Source: Planctomycetota bacterium
GTDB lineage: Bacteria > Planctomycetota > Planctomycetia > Pirellulales > UBA1268
Reading direction: 5' to 3'
Length of the DNA stretch: 64,000 nucleotides
Assembly (NCBI GenBank): GCA_003669605.1
Contig: QWOP01000049.1
Location: 32,555 to 96,554 of the forward strand
Positions 16,606 through 25,066 of the stretch are shown here, in pieces; position 1 is the stretch's first letter; each line of letters begins with the position of its first letter. A model generated the notes under the pieces. That model saw only the letters and a list, made by a program, of their open reading frames with translations, did not search any database and was not told the DNA's origin. Both the position numbers and the translations under genes were made by a program.

Positions 16606-18015
16606 TCAGCGGGGAATTGGTATCGCCAACTCCCAACCCACCGGCTGCGTCCATGCCTGTTGGCGCTGTCCTTCCCACGAAGGGTCTGCCGGTGCTCGGC
16701 TCGACGTGATCACCCCCCGCACGTACAGCTCGTTGCCGTTGAGGCGGTAGTCGGCCACCGGCCCCTCCACCGTGGCCAGCACTTCGCCGATACGGTCGGA
16801 GTAGCGGTGTGCGGGGCGGACGAGATTCCGGGAACCAGCGACCGGCGGCTGGTCAATGGGGATGGCCGTGGTATCGGTGCCCTTGAGAGACCCGATGAAC
16901 TCCACCCGGTAGGTGGCGTCGCCGTCCGGTTCCACCTCCAGATGGAGGCAGCGGGCCGCTTGGTCGTATTCCACGCTCCGCAGCGTGACGCCGGTTGAGG
17001 CGTAGGCGTCCCCTGCCTTGAGCGCCCGGACGATGTGTTCCGGGGTGAGGTGGGTGGCCCGCACGAATGTCCAGCCCCGTCCCGGACGGGCGCCACCGGG
17101 CTTGCCGTGGTAGTTGTGGCTGTCATCGGTGGCGATGCCGAACAGCGGGGGAGCCCCGAGATCGACCAGCCGAATCGTGTTGGCGATGTCCCACATCCGT
17201 TCGATGCCGGGGTGGATGGCATCCCCCTGCTGGTTGACGAGGGGGTGGCCATTGTGGACTTCAAAATGCCGTTCGAGGACGGCATGGGCCAGATCGTGGG
17301 GCGTGATGGCGTAGCCGAAATTGGGATGATTGAGATGGGCAAGGATCTCGCGTCCTGATCTCTCGGCCTGATCTTGCACGGCGCGGAGGTTGCCGGTGAT
17401 CGCCTCCACCACGGTTGCTCCACCAGTGGGGGCGAGGGGAGCGAGGATATTGGAAGCGTTGATGTGGATTGGCACCCCTTCGGCCTGATCGCTGATCTCT
17501 TCGGCGGCCAGGAGGAGAAACCGGCCCCGTTCCTCGACCAGTGCCCGGTACTCATCGAGGGGCTTGAGTCGGACCTCGGCGGCATCTCCCGTTCCGCGGC
17601 GCTCGACCCACGAAGGGCCGAAGCGGGTCAGATAGCGATCGATGACGGCGGGATCGGCGGTGGCGGTGAGGGTGGATTCAGTCCGCCAGCGGTGTCCCTG
17701 GGCGAGAACGTTGTGGTCGGACAGCGCCAGGAAATGGTAGCCGTGGGTCCGGTACCACTCGGCCACCATCTCGGGGAAGTCGTCGCCGTCGCTCCAGAAG
17801 GTGTGGGTGTGGAGGTTGCCTTTCCACCAGCGTGGGGCGGGGTGTGGCGGGACCGCGTCGACGACGGCGCTCGCGAAGGGGGGCACCTCGGCGCGGATTG
17901 ATACCGGGGAGATCACCACGGCGACCAGCAGCCAGACGGTCTCGAGCCAGGGGATGAAACTGTGGAATCCTGTCCTCGGCGACGGTGTGGTCGGCCGGCA
18001 TGACAAAGGGAGCAT
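16606..18015 (-). CDS. Secreted PHP-domain metal-dependent phosphoesterase-like protein
   Basis: This 469-residue exported protein has a signal peptide (hydrophobic VWLLVAVVISPVSIRA, cut near AEV). A PHP domain follows, shown by GNLHTHTFWSDGDDFPEM, the FLALSDHNVL strand, LLAAEEIS, a HLNHPN turn and GIATDDSHNYHG. These supply the expected His/Asp metal ligands. PHP proteins hydrolyse phosphoesters; exported members are often found with carbohydrate or sulfatase genes. ATG 18015 is chosen because GGAGAG lies 7 nt upstream and the signal peptide follows directly; the longer frame to 18147 runs almost into the tRNA gene. The last 130 residues look like a beta-sandwich. Substrate unknown. Confidence 0.88.
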   Translation of the reverse strand: MLPLSCRPTTPSPRTGFHSFIPWLETVWLLVAVVISPVSIRAEVPPFASAVVDAVPPHPAPRWWKGNLHTHTFWSDGDDFPEMVAEWYRTHGYHFLALSDHNVLAQGHRWRTESTLTATADPAVIDRYLTRFGPSWVERRGTGDAAEVRLKPLDEYRALVEERGRFLLLAAEEISDQAEGVPIHINASNILAPLAPTGGATVVEAITGNLRAVQDQAERSGREILAHLNHPNFGYAITPHDLAHAVLERHFEVHNGHPLVNQQGDAIHPGIERMWDIANTIRLVDLGAPPLFGIATDDSHNYHGKPGGARPGRGWTFVRATHLTPEHIVRALKAGDAYASTGVTLRSVEYDQAARCLHLEVEPDGDATYRVEFIGSLKGTDTTAIPIDQPPVAGSRNLVRPAHRYSDRIGEVLATVEGPVADYRLNGNELYVRGVITSSRAPADPSWEGQRQQAWTQPVGWELAIPIPR

Positions 18016-18149
18016 GGCAAGACTCTCCAGGCCACACAGGGGGCATGTGGCAACGACGTCGACAGGGGCTGGGCCATTGATGGTGACACGAGTCGGCCAG
18101 CCCAGCTCCAACTCCCTCCCGATCACAGCCACTGTCGCATCGTGCAAGG

Positions 18150-18223
18150 TGAGCGAAGAGGGACTCGAACCCCCAACCCCCTCGGTGTAAACGAGGTGCT
18201 CTGACCAATTGAGCTATTCGCCC
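18150..18223 (-). tRNA. tRNA-Val (anticodon UAC)
   Basis: The gene is on the minus strand and folds into a full cloverleaf. The acceptor stem GGGCGAA pairs with TTCGCTC (one G-U), and the D-arm has AATTGGTCAGAGC. The anticodon stem CCTCG/CGAGG closes the loop TTTACAC, giving anticodon TAC. The variable loop has 5 nt, and the T-arm is GGGGG-TTCGAGT-CCCTC. The discriminator is A at 18150; CCA is not encoded (the genome continues CCTTG), so the end would be added by nucleotidyltransferase. It would read GUA and, by wobble, other valine codons. Confidence 0.95.
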
Positions 18224-18256
18224 GCGTGTACCCCTCGGGCACCGTCAGACGCGCAG

Positions 18257-18284
18257 CGTATCCATGCCAAGGCGCTTTGGTCAA
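18257..18284 (-). promoter_or_regulatory. Possible promoter of the tRNA-Val gene
   Basis: On the minus strand TTGACC (complement of 18279-18284) is followed after 16 nt by GATACG (complement of 18257-18262), about 34 nt upstream of the mature tRNA 5' end. The -35 matches consensus in 5 of 6 positions, the -10 in only 3. Plausible by position, weak by sequence. Confidence 0.35.
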
Positions 18285-18359
18285 ACGGCCTCTGCAGGAA
18301 ACGCTGCCCGCCCTCTGTCCCCCTCTGCCAGCGGGAAACCGCACGGGTATGCTCACGGC

Positions 18360-19340
18360 ATGACATCCGCCCCCCCACCCGCTTGCGTCACGCTCCATGG
18401 TGCCGGCTCGTCTGCCCGGGCGACGATCCTCACCGGACGGGGATTCGCCTGCGCCGCGGCGATCCTTGAAAGCCCACAGGGACCACGCGATGTCCTCTGG
18501 GCGCCAGACAACTACTGCACTGCTGATGGCCGGCCTTCAGCCGGCGGGATCCCCATCCTCTGTCCGTACCCCGGCCGACTCGCCTCGACGACGATGCGGT
18601 TCGCCGGCCGCTCTTTCGCGCTTCCCCCCGGCGACGCACTGGGGAGGCCAATCCATGGACTCGTCCACGACCGCGCCTGGCGGATCGTGGAGCAAGGGGC
18701 CAATCGCGTCGTGGGGGAGTTTCGTCTCTCCCGCGATGCTCCCGACGCCCTCGCCTGCTGGCCGGCCGACTTCACCCTCACCGCCACCTGGACACTCCTG
18801 CCAAACCAACTCAATGTGGAGTTGGTGCTCCTGGCCCACGACACGATGCCCGCCGCCTTCGGGCTCCACCCCTACCTGCCGGTGCCCGTCGAAAGCGGCG
18901 GCGATCCGGCCGCCAGCCTGCTCGAGGTACCGGCGCGACTCTGGCAGCCCCAGCAGGACCTGCTGCCCGTCGGGCTGCCGGTTGCCGCCGAGCAACGGAT
19001 CGGCTTCCCGGGAAGGATCCGGCTGGCAGAGGAATCGCTCGATGACCCGTTCTGCGGCCTTCTGCCGGGCGACAGTCGGAAGAACGATGATGGGATGGAG
19101 CGCAGGGCTGGGTGGATTGTGTCGCGCGTCATCGATCCACAGAGCGGGGCGGCAACCGTTTTGGAATGGGATCCGGTGTTTTCGGCGTGCGTGATCTTCA
19201 CCCCCCCGCACCGCCGGGCGGTCTGCATCGAGCCCTACACGGTGCTGCCTGGGCAGTCAGAATTGAATGCCGCTGCCGGCTGGCCGGTTTTAGAGAACGG
19301 CGAGTCGCTGCGCGGTGAGGTGTCGCTGCGGACCGAGTGA
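18360..19340 (+). CDS. Aldose 1-epimerase family protein
   Basis: This 326-residue protein belongs to the galactose-mutarotase-like superfamily, which interconverts alpha and beta anomers of aldoses or hexose phosphates. Landmarks are GIPILCPYPGRL (residues about 60-72), HGLVHDRAW, the catalytic-site GLHPYLPVP with its histidine, and the terminal CIEPYTVLPG. These place it closer to the divergent epimerase/YeaD-like branch than to GalM. ATG 18360 is chosen; an upstream ATG at 18264 would add 32 residues without any conserved feature and lies close to the tRNA. Its 3' end is 15 bp from the convergent aspS stop. The sugar is not identifiable. Confidence 0.85.
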   Translation: MTSAPPPACVTLHGAGSSARATILTGRGFACAAAILESPQGPRDVLWAPDNYCTADGRPSAGGIPILCPYPGRLASTTMRFAGRSFALPPGDALGRPIHGLVHDRAWRIVEQGANRVVGEFRLSRDAPDALACWPADFTLTATWTLLPNQLNVELVLLAHDTMPAAFGLHPYLPVPVESGGDPAASLLEVPARLWQPQQDLLPVGLPVAAEQRIGFPGRIRLAEESLDDPFCGLLPGDSRKNDDGMERRAGWIVSRVIDPQSGAATVLEWDPVFSACVIFTPPHRRAVCIEPYTVLPGQSELNAAAGWPVLENGESLRGEVSLRTE

Positions 19341-19355
19341 GCCATGCTCTTCCGG

Positions 19356-21134
19356 TCAGGCCTTCGGCGGTGGGACCACCGTCCGCACGCCGAGCTCCAC
19401 CAACTGCTTCGCATCCACCGGCGACGGTGCCCCGGTCATCAGGTCGCTGGCCTTCTGCGTCTTTGGGAAGGCGATCACGTCGCGGATCGAATCGAGCCGA
19501 CCAAAGAGCATCACCCAGCGGTCAATTCCCAGCGCGATCCCACCATGTGGCGGGGCCCCACTGCGGAGCGCGTCGAGGAGGAAACCGAAGCGTTCCCGGG
19601 CGGAGTCCGGCGAGATGCCCAGCAGACCAAACACCTGCTCCTGAGTGGCGCCGTCGTGGATCCGGATCGTGCCCCCTCCGGCCTCCGTGCCGTTGATGAC
19701 GAGGTCGTAGGCCTGGGCCCGGCAGCGGGCCGGATCGCTGCCGAGAAACTCCCGGTCGATTGCTCGAGGGGCGGTAAAGGGGTGGTGCATGGCTCCCCAG
19801 CCACCACTCTCGGCGTCGTGGGCAAACATCGGGAAGTCGACGACCCAGGAGAAGTGCATCGCCGCGGGGTCATAGAGCCCAAGCCGGCTCCCGAGCCGCT
19901 TCCGCAGCATGTGCAGCGCCTTGCAGGTGACGTCGAAGGAATCGGCGACGACAAGCGCCAGATCTCCGGGCTCGCAGCCGAGCTGGGTGCGGATCGCCAC
20001 CGCCACGTCGGGGCCGAGGTTCTTGGCAACCGGGCCCGACCAGTCGCCGGTCGCTTCGGCCTTGAGCCAGACAAGCCCCTTGGCACCGCCATCGACGGCG
20101 ACAGCGGTGAGGTCGTCGAGTTCCTTGCGGGAGAATTGCGTGGCCCCGCCAGGGACACGGATGCCGCGGACCCTCCCCCCCGATTCCAATGCCCCCTTGA
20201 AGACGCGGAACTCACTCTTCGCTGCGGCGTCGCCAAGATCGACGATTTCGAGGCCATAGCGGAGGTCGGGGGCATCGTGGCCGAACCGCTCCATGCATTC
20301 GTCCCAGCCCAGCCGGGGCAGGGGAAGCGTGACCTCAAGGCCGAGGACCTCCTTTGCCGTCCGCTTCACCAATCCCTCGATGACACCCATCACGTCGTCG
20401 GCAGTCACAAACGACATCTCCACGTCGAGCTGCGTGAACTCCGGCTGTCGGTCAGCCCGCAAGTCCTCGTCGCGGAAGCATTTTGCCACCTGCACATAGC
20501 GGTCGAAGCCGGCCATCATCAGCAACTGTTTGTAGAGCTGCGGCGACTGCGGCAACGCGAAGAACGATCCGTGGTCCAGACGGCTGGGAACGAGGTAATC
20601 GCGCGCACCTTCGGGGGTGCTGCGGCCGAGCATTGGCGTCTCCACATCGATGAAGCCCAGTTCGTCGAAATGGTCCCGCATGATCTTCACGATCCGATGG
20701 CGGAGGAAGAGGTTGTGCTGCATCGCCGGCCGTCGCAGATCGAGCCAGCGGTGCTCGAGTCGGACTTCCTCGCCCGGCAGATCGGTGGCACCGGGCTGGA
20801 AGACCGGCGTCTCGGCCTCGTTGAGGACCTCGAGTTCCTGGCAGATGACTTCGATTCCTCCAGTGGCAAGTTTGGGGTTGGTGGTGCCCTCGGGGCGGTG
20901 GCCTACGGTGCCACGCACAAGCACGACCCACTCCGATCGCACCAGCCTGGCTGCGGCAAGATTCGCGGCAGGGCTCTCCGGTCCAATCACCACTTGGGTC
21001 CTCCCCCAACGGTCGCGGAGGTCGAGGAAGATCACCCCCTTGTGATCGCGGACGCGGTCGATCCATCCGCAGAGGGTGACAGACTCTCCGAGGTGTTCGG
21101 GACGCAGCTCACCGCAGGTGTGACTTCGCAGCAC
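19356..21134 (-). CDS. aspS: Aspartyl-tRNA synthetase
   Basis: This 592-residue class II synthetase is of the bacterial type and charges tRNA-Asp (or Asp and Asn in non-discriminating species). The N-terminal OB-fold is shown by VTLCGWIDRVRDHKGVIFLDLRD. Motif 2 is FRDEDLRADRQPEFTQLDVE, and motif 3 contains GIALGIDRWVMLFG near the C-terminus. A bacterial GAD insertion lies between, around residues 300-410. Length is normal for bacterial AspS. The start is GTG 21134 with AAAGG eight bases upstream. Its leader (21135-21338) carries an 18-bp tandem repeat enclosed by a 12-bp inverted repeat, listed separately, which may influence its expression. Confidence 0.97.
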   Translation of the reverse strand: MLRSHTCGELRPEHLGESVTLCGWIDRVRDHKGVIFLDLRDRWGRTQVVIGPESPAANLAAARLVRSEWVVLVRGTVGHRPEGTTNPKLATGGIEVICQELEVLNEAETPVFQPGATDLPGEEVRLEHRWLDLRRPAMQHNLFLRHRIVKIMRDHFDELGFIDVETPMLGRSTPEGARDYLVPSRLDHGSFFALPQSPQLYKQLLMMAGFDRYVQVAKCFRDEDLRADRQPEFTQLDVEMSFVTADDVMGVIEGLVKRTAKEVLGLEVTLPLPRLGWDECMERFGHDAPDLRYGLEIVDLGDAAAKSEFRVFKGALESGGRVRGIRVPGGATQFSRKELDDLTAVAVDGGAKGLVWLKAEATGDWSGPVAKNLGPDVAVAIRTQLGCEPGDLALVVADSFDVTCKALHMLRKRLGSRLGLYDPAAMHFSWVVDFPMFAHDAESGGWGAMHHPFTAPRAIDREFLGSDPARCRAQAYDLVINGTEAGGGTIRIHDGATQEQVFGLLGISPDSARERFGFLLDALRSGAPPHGGIALGIDRWVMLFGRLDSIRDVIAFPKTQKASDLMTGAPSPVDAKQLVELGVRTVVPPPKA

Positions 21135-21153
21135 GCCACAGGCCTTTCATCAA

Positions 21154-21245
21154 GGGGCCGATCTGGATCGACCGGAGGGAAGGGATCGACCGGAGGGAAG
21201 GGATCGACCGGAGGGAAGGGATCGATCTCAGAACAGATCGGCCCC
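21154..21245. repeat. 12-bp inverted repeat around the tandem repeats
   Basis: GGGGCCGATCTG at 21154-21165 and its exact complement CAGATCGGCCCC at 21234-21245 enclose 68 nt that hold the 18-bp tandem repeat. A second small hairpin (CGACTCCC, 9-nt loop, GGGAGTCG, 21245-21269) is adjacent. The whole lies in the aspS leader region, 20-135 nt upstream of its start codon. Confidence 0.8.
21165..21224. repeat. 18-bp tandem repeat, 3.3 copies
   Basis: Three identical copies of GGATCGACCGGAGGGAAG (21165-21182, 21183-21200, 21201-21218) plus a partial GGATCG. In the sense of aspS each unit reads as a pyrimidine-rich CTTCCCTCC tract, which contains the anti-Shine-Dalgarno-like CCTCC. Perfect identity suggests recent slippage. 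Confidence 0.92.
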
Positions 21246-21338
21246 GACTCCCATTGAAAGCGGGAGTCGTCCACCGGGCGGAAGCAGAGGATACGCGATC
21301 CGGGCCCGTCAGCCCATTCCCATCCAGTGGGTGCCTGC

Positions 21339-21545
21339 TCAGGACTGGAACGCACCCAGCAGGAGGATCGCAACCGCAAGCAGGATCGCCAGCGCCAGCA
21401 CCGGGATCGAGCCGTAGAGCACAAGGCTCGGCGCCAGCGCCCCCACGGCACTCCCGCCGAATACGGCCGTCAGTGCCAATCCGGCGGCCACGATGACCAT
21501 GGCGAAACTGATCCAGGCGAGGAGCTTGGGGATCATGGGGATCAT
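21339..21545 (-). CDS. Small two-helix membrane protein
   Basis: This 68-residue protein consists almost only of two hydrophobic helices (LLAWISFAMVIVAAGLALTA and SIPVLALAILLAVAILLLGA) joined by a Gly/Ser turn. Its ATG overlaps the stop of dcd as ATGA, so it is translationally coupled to dcd and very likely real. A second in-frame ATG lies four codons on. I do not recognise a family. A role in dCTP deamination is not implied by a membrane protein; the link may be transcriptional only. Confidence 0.65.
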   Translation of the reverse strand: MIPMIPKLLAWISFAMVIVAAGLALTAVFGGSAVGALAPSLVLYGSIPVLALAILLAVAILLLGAFQS

Positions 21546-22153
21546 GGACGGGGCCCTTGGGGGTGGACTCCGGGAGTCGGGATAACACGCTCGGCACTGA
21601 ACGCCAGTTGCAGCTGCTGCGTGCCATCGGACTCAGGGGAGAGTTCGCGGAACATCATGCTCGGCTGGATGTCGTGGTTGTGCTGGTATTTCGTACTGGT
21701 GTACTCGGTGATATCACCGCAGATTTGGTGGAAGAAGAGTTGGCAGATCGCGACGCCGGGGTAGATCTTCACCGGTTGCACGGCGAACATCTCCAGCGTC
21801 CAGTATCCGCAGAAACCGACGTCGCCGAATCCGGCCGTGACGTGGACAAAGAGGCCCAGGCGACCGATCGAACTCCGCCCCTCGATCATCGGCACGAGGT
21901 TGTGGGTCTCGGTCCGCTCTACCGTACGACCGAGATACAACTGGTTGGGGGTCAGGACCAGCCCCTCCTCGGGGATCCGCACCCGCTCCACGCGGTTGCT
22001 CTTTCGCATGTCGAGCACCACCTCCTCGTAGACGAGCAATTCGTCGTGGAGGGAAAGGTTGTAGCTGTTGGGATTGAGTTTCGTCTCGTCGAACGGATCG
22101 ATGAGGATGTTGCCGCCGAGCTGTTTCCGGATCTCGTGGCCCGAAAGGATCAT
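21542..22153 (-). CDS. dcd: dCTP deaminase
   Basis: This 203-residue member of the dUTPase/dCTP-deaminase trimer family converts dCTP to dUTP (or, in bifunctional forms, directly to dUMP). Landmarks are MILSGHEIRKQL at the start, LNPNSYNLSLHDEL, the nucleotide-site motif GRSSIGRLGLFVHVTAG, and WTLEMF. Length is normal for Dcd. ATG 22153 (MILSG) is chosen because the family starts this way; a longer frame to 22321 would add non-conserved residues. Upstream signal is only GGGAA. The downstream small membrane gene is coupled by ATGA. Whether it is mono- or bifunctional cannot be told here. Confidence 0.94.
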   Translation of the reverse strand: MILSGHEIRKQLGGNILIDPFDETKLNPNSYNLSLHDELLVYEEVVLDMRKSNRVERVRIPEEGLVLTPNQLYLGRTVERTETHNLVPMIEGRSSIGRLGLFVHVTAGFGDVGFCGYWTLEMFAVQPVKIYPGVAICQLFFHQICGDITEYTSTKYQHNHDIQPSMMFRELSPESDGTQQLQLAFSAERVIPTPGVHPQGPRP

Positions 22154-22236
22154 GGAATGTTCCCGTGCGGTCGCCGTCCGGACTGCCTCCGACCCAGGGA
22201 GCGATTGTACGCGTTTCGCGAGCGACTTCCCATTCC

Positions 22237-22983
22237 CTACGAGTCCTGTCTTTCCGGGGGGGTGTTCTCGGCCGGGAGACCGCGCCGTGGGCAGAGGTCG
22301 GCGAGGAGGCATTCTGTGCAACGGGGGCGTCGGGCCCGGCAGATCGCGCGCCCGTGGTCGATGAGGCGGTGGCTGAAGGTGATCCAGTGATCCGCAGGCA
22401 CCACACGCACTAAATCGCGTTCGGCCCGGACCGCATCGCTGTGGCGGGTGAGGTCGAGCCGCCGGCAGATGCGGCCGACGTGGGTGTCAACCACCACCCC
22501 CTCGGCCCGACCGAAGCCGACACCGAGAACCACATTGGCGGTCTTGCGACCCACGCCGGGAAGCCGCACCAATTCTGCGAGGGTCGCTGGCACCTGGCCG
22601 CCATGCCGCTCGACGAGCCCCCGGCAGCAGCCGAGGATGTTTCTCGCCTTGGCCCGAAAGAAACCGGTGCTGTGGATCACCGCTTCGAGCTCCACCCCCT
22701 CTGCCTCGGCAAGCGCAGCCGGAGTGGGCCAGCGGCGAAACAGCTCACCGGTCACCATGTTTACCCGCCGGTCGGTGCACTGGGCGGAGAGGATGGTCGC
22801 CACGAGCAGTTCAAACGGGCTGCGAAATTCGAGGGAGCAGCGGGAATCGGGGTAGCCCTCCGCCAACCTCCGGGCCACCGCCTCGCCCCTGATCTTGGCA
22901 GTCGCTTCGATCCCAGTTCTGCTGCGGCGAGCCGGGGGGCGGGGGGGATCCCCATCCGGCGGCCGGAGGCTGGTAGGATTCAT
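22237..22983 (-). CDS. nth: Endonuclease III (DNA glycosylase/AP lyase)
   Basis: This 248-residue base-excision-repair enzyme removes oxidised pyrimidines and nicks the abasic site. The helix-hairpin-helix is LPGVGRKTANVV with the lyase lysine K147, and the catalytic Asp is D166 in VVVDTHVGR. The [4Fe-4S] loop is complete: C215-x6-C222-x2-C225-x5-C231. The first 25 residues are Pro/Arg-rich extra to the family core. ATG 22983 is preferred over frames extending to 23121, because AGGGGAG precedes it and the extension overlaps the divergent DUF309 gene. Confidence 0.95.
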   Translation of the reverse strand: MNPTSLRPPDGDPPRPPARRSRTGIEATAKIRGEAVARRLAEGYPDSRCSLEFRSPFELLVATILSAQCTDRRVNMVTGELFRRWPTPAALAEAEGVELEAVIHSTGFFRAKARNILGCCRGLVERHGGQVPATLAELVRLPGVGRKTANVVLGVGFGRAEGVVVDTHVGRICRRLDLTRHSDAVRAERDLVRVVPADHWITFSHRLIDHGRAICRARRPRCTECLLADLCPRRGLPAENTPPERQDS

Positions 22984-23050
22984 CGGTCGAGCGCTCCCCT
23001 GCGTTTTTGCGCCGTACGCCGACGCAGGCCGCATCGACAGGTGAGTTTCG

Positions 23051-23530
23051 TTGCCACCACCTTCCGCCGTGGCATCCGTTTTGGCATCCGTCCTGGAAAA
23101 ACCTTGCGTGGCCCCGAGCAATCCCCCATCCGACGCCGACTCCTCTGCCGACTACGACCCGCTCTACGTCGCAGGCATCAGCCACTTCAACGCCTGCGAG
23201 TATTTCGAGAGCCACGAGGTCTGGGAGGAACTTTGGACGGAATACCGTGGCGAGGCGAGAAAGTTCTACCAGGGGCTGATCCAGGCTGCGGTGGCACTCT
23301 ATCATTTCGGCAACGGCAACATCCGTGGAGCCCGCAAACTCCACACCAGTGTCCATGGGTACCTCGATCCTTACGCTCCCAGGTATCTGGGACTCGACCT
23401 GACCGTGTTTCTTCGGGAATTCGATACCTGTCTGGCCGAGGTGGCCGCCAGTACCGATCCGCTCCTTCCGATCACGCTCGATCCTGAACTGCTCCCCGAG
23501 ATCCACCTCGATCCGCCTCCAGTGGCCTAA
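23051..23530 (+). CDS. DUF309 family protein
   Basis: This 159-residue helical protein carries the DUF309 signature FNACEYFESHEVWEELWTEY and then KFYQGLIQAAVALYHFGNGN. The conserved His/Glu/Trp pattern may bind metal, but no activity is known. The start is uncertain: TTG 23051 has AGGTGAG about 5 nt upstream; GTG 23108 would remove 19 weak residues. It is divergent from nth and 44 nt upstream of the Lon-domain gene, same strand, so the two may be co-transcribed. Confidence 0.82.
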   Translation: MPPPSAVASVLASVLEKPCVAPSNPPSDADSSADYDPLYVAGISHFNACEYFESHEVWEELWTEYRGEARKFYQGLIQAAVALYHFGNGNIRGARKLHTSVHGYLDPYAPRYLGLDLTVFLREFDTCLAEVAASTDPLLPITLDPELLPEIHLDPPPVA

Positions 23531-23574
23531 CTCCACCCCGACCGCCATCCGCCCCAACCGTCGAGCGCAGTCCG

Positions 23575-24255
23575 ATGTCCGACGAACCGCTCGCTTTCTC
23601 CCCCGATCAGTTCGGCGGCCTCGCCCGGGTCTTCCCGTTGCCGAAGTTGGTGATGTTTCCGCACGTCATGCAGGCGCTGCATATCTTCGAGCCGCGCTAC
23701 CGGGCGATGCTCGAGGAAGCCCTGGCGGACGATCGGCTGATCGTGATGGCAACGGTGGCATCGGAACTTGAGCCAGCGGATCTGCCGACCAGGCCTCCCT
23801 TGGAACCGGTGGCCTGCCTATGCCGCATCGCCACCCACCAACTTACCCCGCAGGGCACGTACAACGTCCTCCTCATCGGCGTCCGCCGCGTGCGGCTGGG
23901 GAGGGAGTTGCCGGCGCTGCGGCCCTTCCGGGTGATCGAAGCGGAGATTCTGGACGAGATGGAACCGGAGATCACCGGGGGCGAGGCGTTGCAATTGCAG
24001 CGCGACCTGCTGCAGGCGTTCAAGCGGACGATGCCGAAACTTCCCGATGCGCAGTTGCAACTGGACGAATTGCTCGGCAGCCAGGTGTCGTTGGGGATGC
24101 TCACCGACATCGTTGCCTACACGCTCGATCTCGATCCGGAGTTGAAACTCCGCCTGCTGGCGGAGTGCGATGTCCTTCGTCGCACGCGCTTGCTGCTGGA
24201 GGGGCTCGCGGCGCGGGGCGGGAGGCGTTTTCCCCCGCCATTCAGCCGCAATTAA
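23575..24255 (+). CDS. Lon N-terminal (substrate-binding) domain protein
   Basis: This 226-residue protein consists of a stand-alone LON N-terminal (PUA-like) domain, without the ATPase or protease parts. Landmarks are RVFPLPKLVMFPHVMQALHI, FEPRYRAMLEEAL and the strand NVLLIGVRRVRL followed by RPFRVIEAEIL. A helical C-terminal half follows, ending RTRLLLEGL. Such proteins are widespread in bacteria; they are thought to bind peptides, but their role is unproven. ATG 23575 directly follows GCAGTCCG and fits family starts. It precedes folE by 45 nt on the same strand. Confidence 0.88.
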   Translation: MSDEPLAFSPDQFGGLARVFPLPKLVMFPHVMQALHIFEPRYRAMLEEALADDRLIVMATVASELEPADLPTRPPLEPVACLCRIATHQLTPQGTYNVLLIGVRRVRLGRELPALRPFRVIEAEILDEMEPEITGGEALQLQRDLLQAFKRTMPKLPDAQLQLDELLGSQVSLGMLTDIVAYTLDLDPELKLRLLAECDVLRRTRLLLEGLAARGGRRFPPPFSRN

Positions 24256-24300
24256 CGCTCCGACTGACTGGAAGCAGCGGCTTGGTACACTGTCCTTTCC

Positions 24301-25050
24301 ATGAGCATGCCCCCCCCAGAACAGCCGTCCTGTGCCGCCGATGAACCCGAAGCGGCCGCCGCCCGCGCCGTCGGGGAAAAGGACGCCGCCCGCGCCGTCG
24401 GGGAAAAGGCCGCCGCCCGCGCCGTCGGGGAAGCGGACGCCGCCCGCGCCGTCGGGGAAGCGAGCGCTTCCGATGTCCGGGGGGTAGACCATGCCCGGAT
24501 CGAGCGGGCCGTTCGCGAGATCCTCCTGGCTGTCGGCGAGAATCCCGACCGCGAGGGGCTGCTGCAGACACCGGCCCGCGTGGCCCGGATGTACGCCGAG
24601 ATGTTCTCCGGCCTTCATCAAGACCCGCGCGTTCACCTCCGCACCGCGTTTACCGAGAAGTACGACGAGGTGGTGCTGGTCCGCGACATCGCCTTCCACA
24701 GTGTCTGCGAACACCACCTCCTCCCCTTCATGGGGCGGGCCCACATCGGCTATATCCCTGATGGCCGGGTGCTGGGCCTGAGCAAATTGGCCCGGATTGT
24801 GGATGTGGTTTCCCGCCGTCCGCAGGTCCAGGAACGGCTCACCGAGACGATCGCTGAGTTGCTCGTCGAGCAACTCGGTGCCAAAGGGGTGGCGGTGGTT
24901 GTCGAGGCGGTGCATACCTGCATGACGATCCGCGGCGTCCGCAAGCCGGGCAGCGAATGCGTCACGTCGGCGATGAAGGGGCTGTTCCGCTCCAATGTTT
25001 CCAGCCGGGCGGAGGTGCTTTCGCTGATCTACGGACGTCGCACGACCTGA
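24301..25050 (+). CDS. folE: GTP cyclohydrolase I
   Basis: This 249-residue enzyme catalyses GTP to 7,8-dihydroneopterin triphosphate, the entry to tetrahydrofolate synthesis. The catalytic domain is complete: [18 protein letters not shown], zinc ligands in [10 protein letters not shown] (C136, H138, H139), [12 protein letters not shown], and the second cysteine in [14 protein letters not shown]. The first 60 residues are extra. They contain four copies of a nine-residue repeat (AARAVGE plus two variable residues), encoded by 24358-24465, between an acidic start and the catalytic core. This is probably a disordered tail. ATG 24301 is the first in frame and the repeat stays in frame throughout. 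Confidence 0.96.
   Translation: MSMPPPEQPSCAADEPEAAAARAVGEKDAARAVGEKAAARAVGEADAARAVGEASASDVRGVDHARIERAVREILLAVGENPDREGLLQTPARVARMYAEMFSGLHQDPRVHLRTAFTEKYDEVVLVRDIAFHSVCEHHLLPFMGRAHIGYIPDGRVLGLSKLARIVDVVSRRPQVQERLTETIAELLVEQLGAKGVAVVVEAVHTCMTIRGVRKPGSECVTSAMKGLFRSNVSSRAEVLSLIYGRRTT
24358..24465 (+). repeat. 27-bp coding tandem repeat, 4 copies, in folE
   Basis: Four near-identical 27-bp units encode [27 protein letters not shown] and AARAVGEAS. The first 21 bases of each unit are identical and only the last two codons vary. Nearly identical codons imply recent duplication rather than selection on the peptide. Confidence 0.92.
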
Positions 25051-25066
25051 CAGCCGAGTTTGCCCT

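Noticed and set aside
21165..21224. Possible iteron-type origin of replication
   Set aside because: Only three units, no DnaA box cluster or initiator gene nearby, and the repeat sits in a synthetase leader.
19344..21257. 637-codon frame opposite aspS
   Set aside because: Antisense shadow of a synthetase with all class II motifs.
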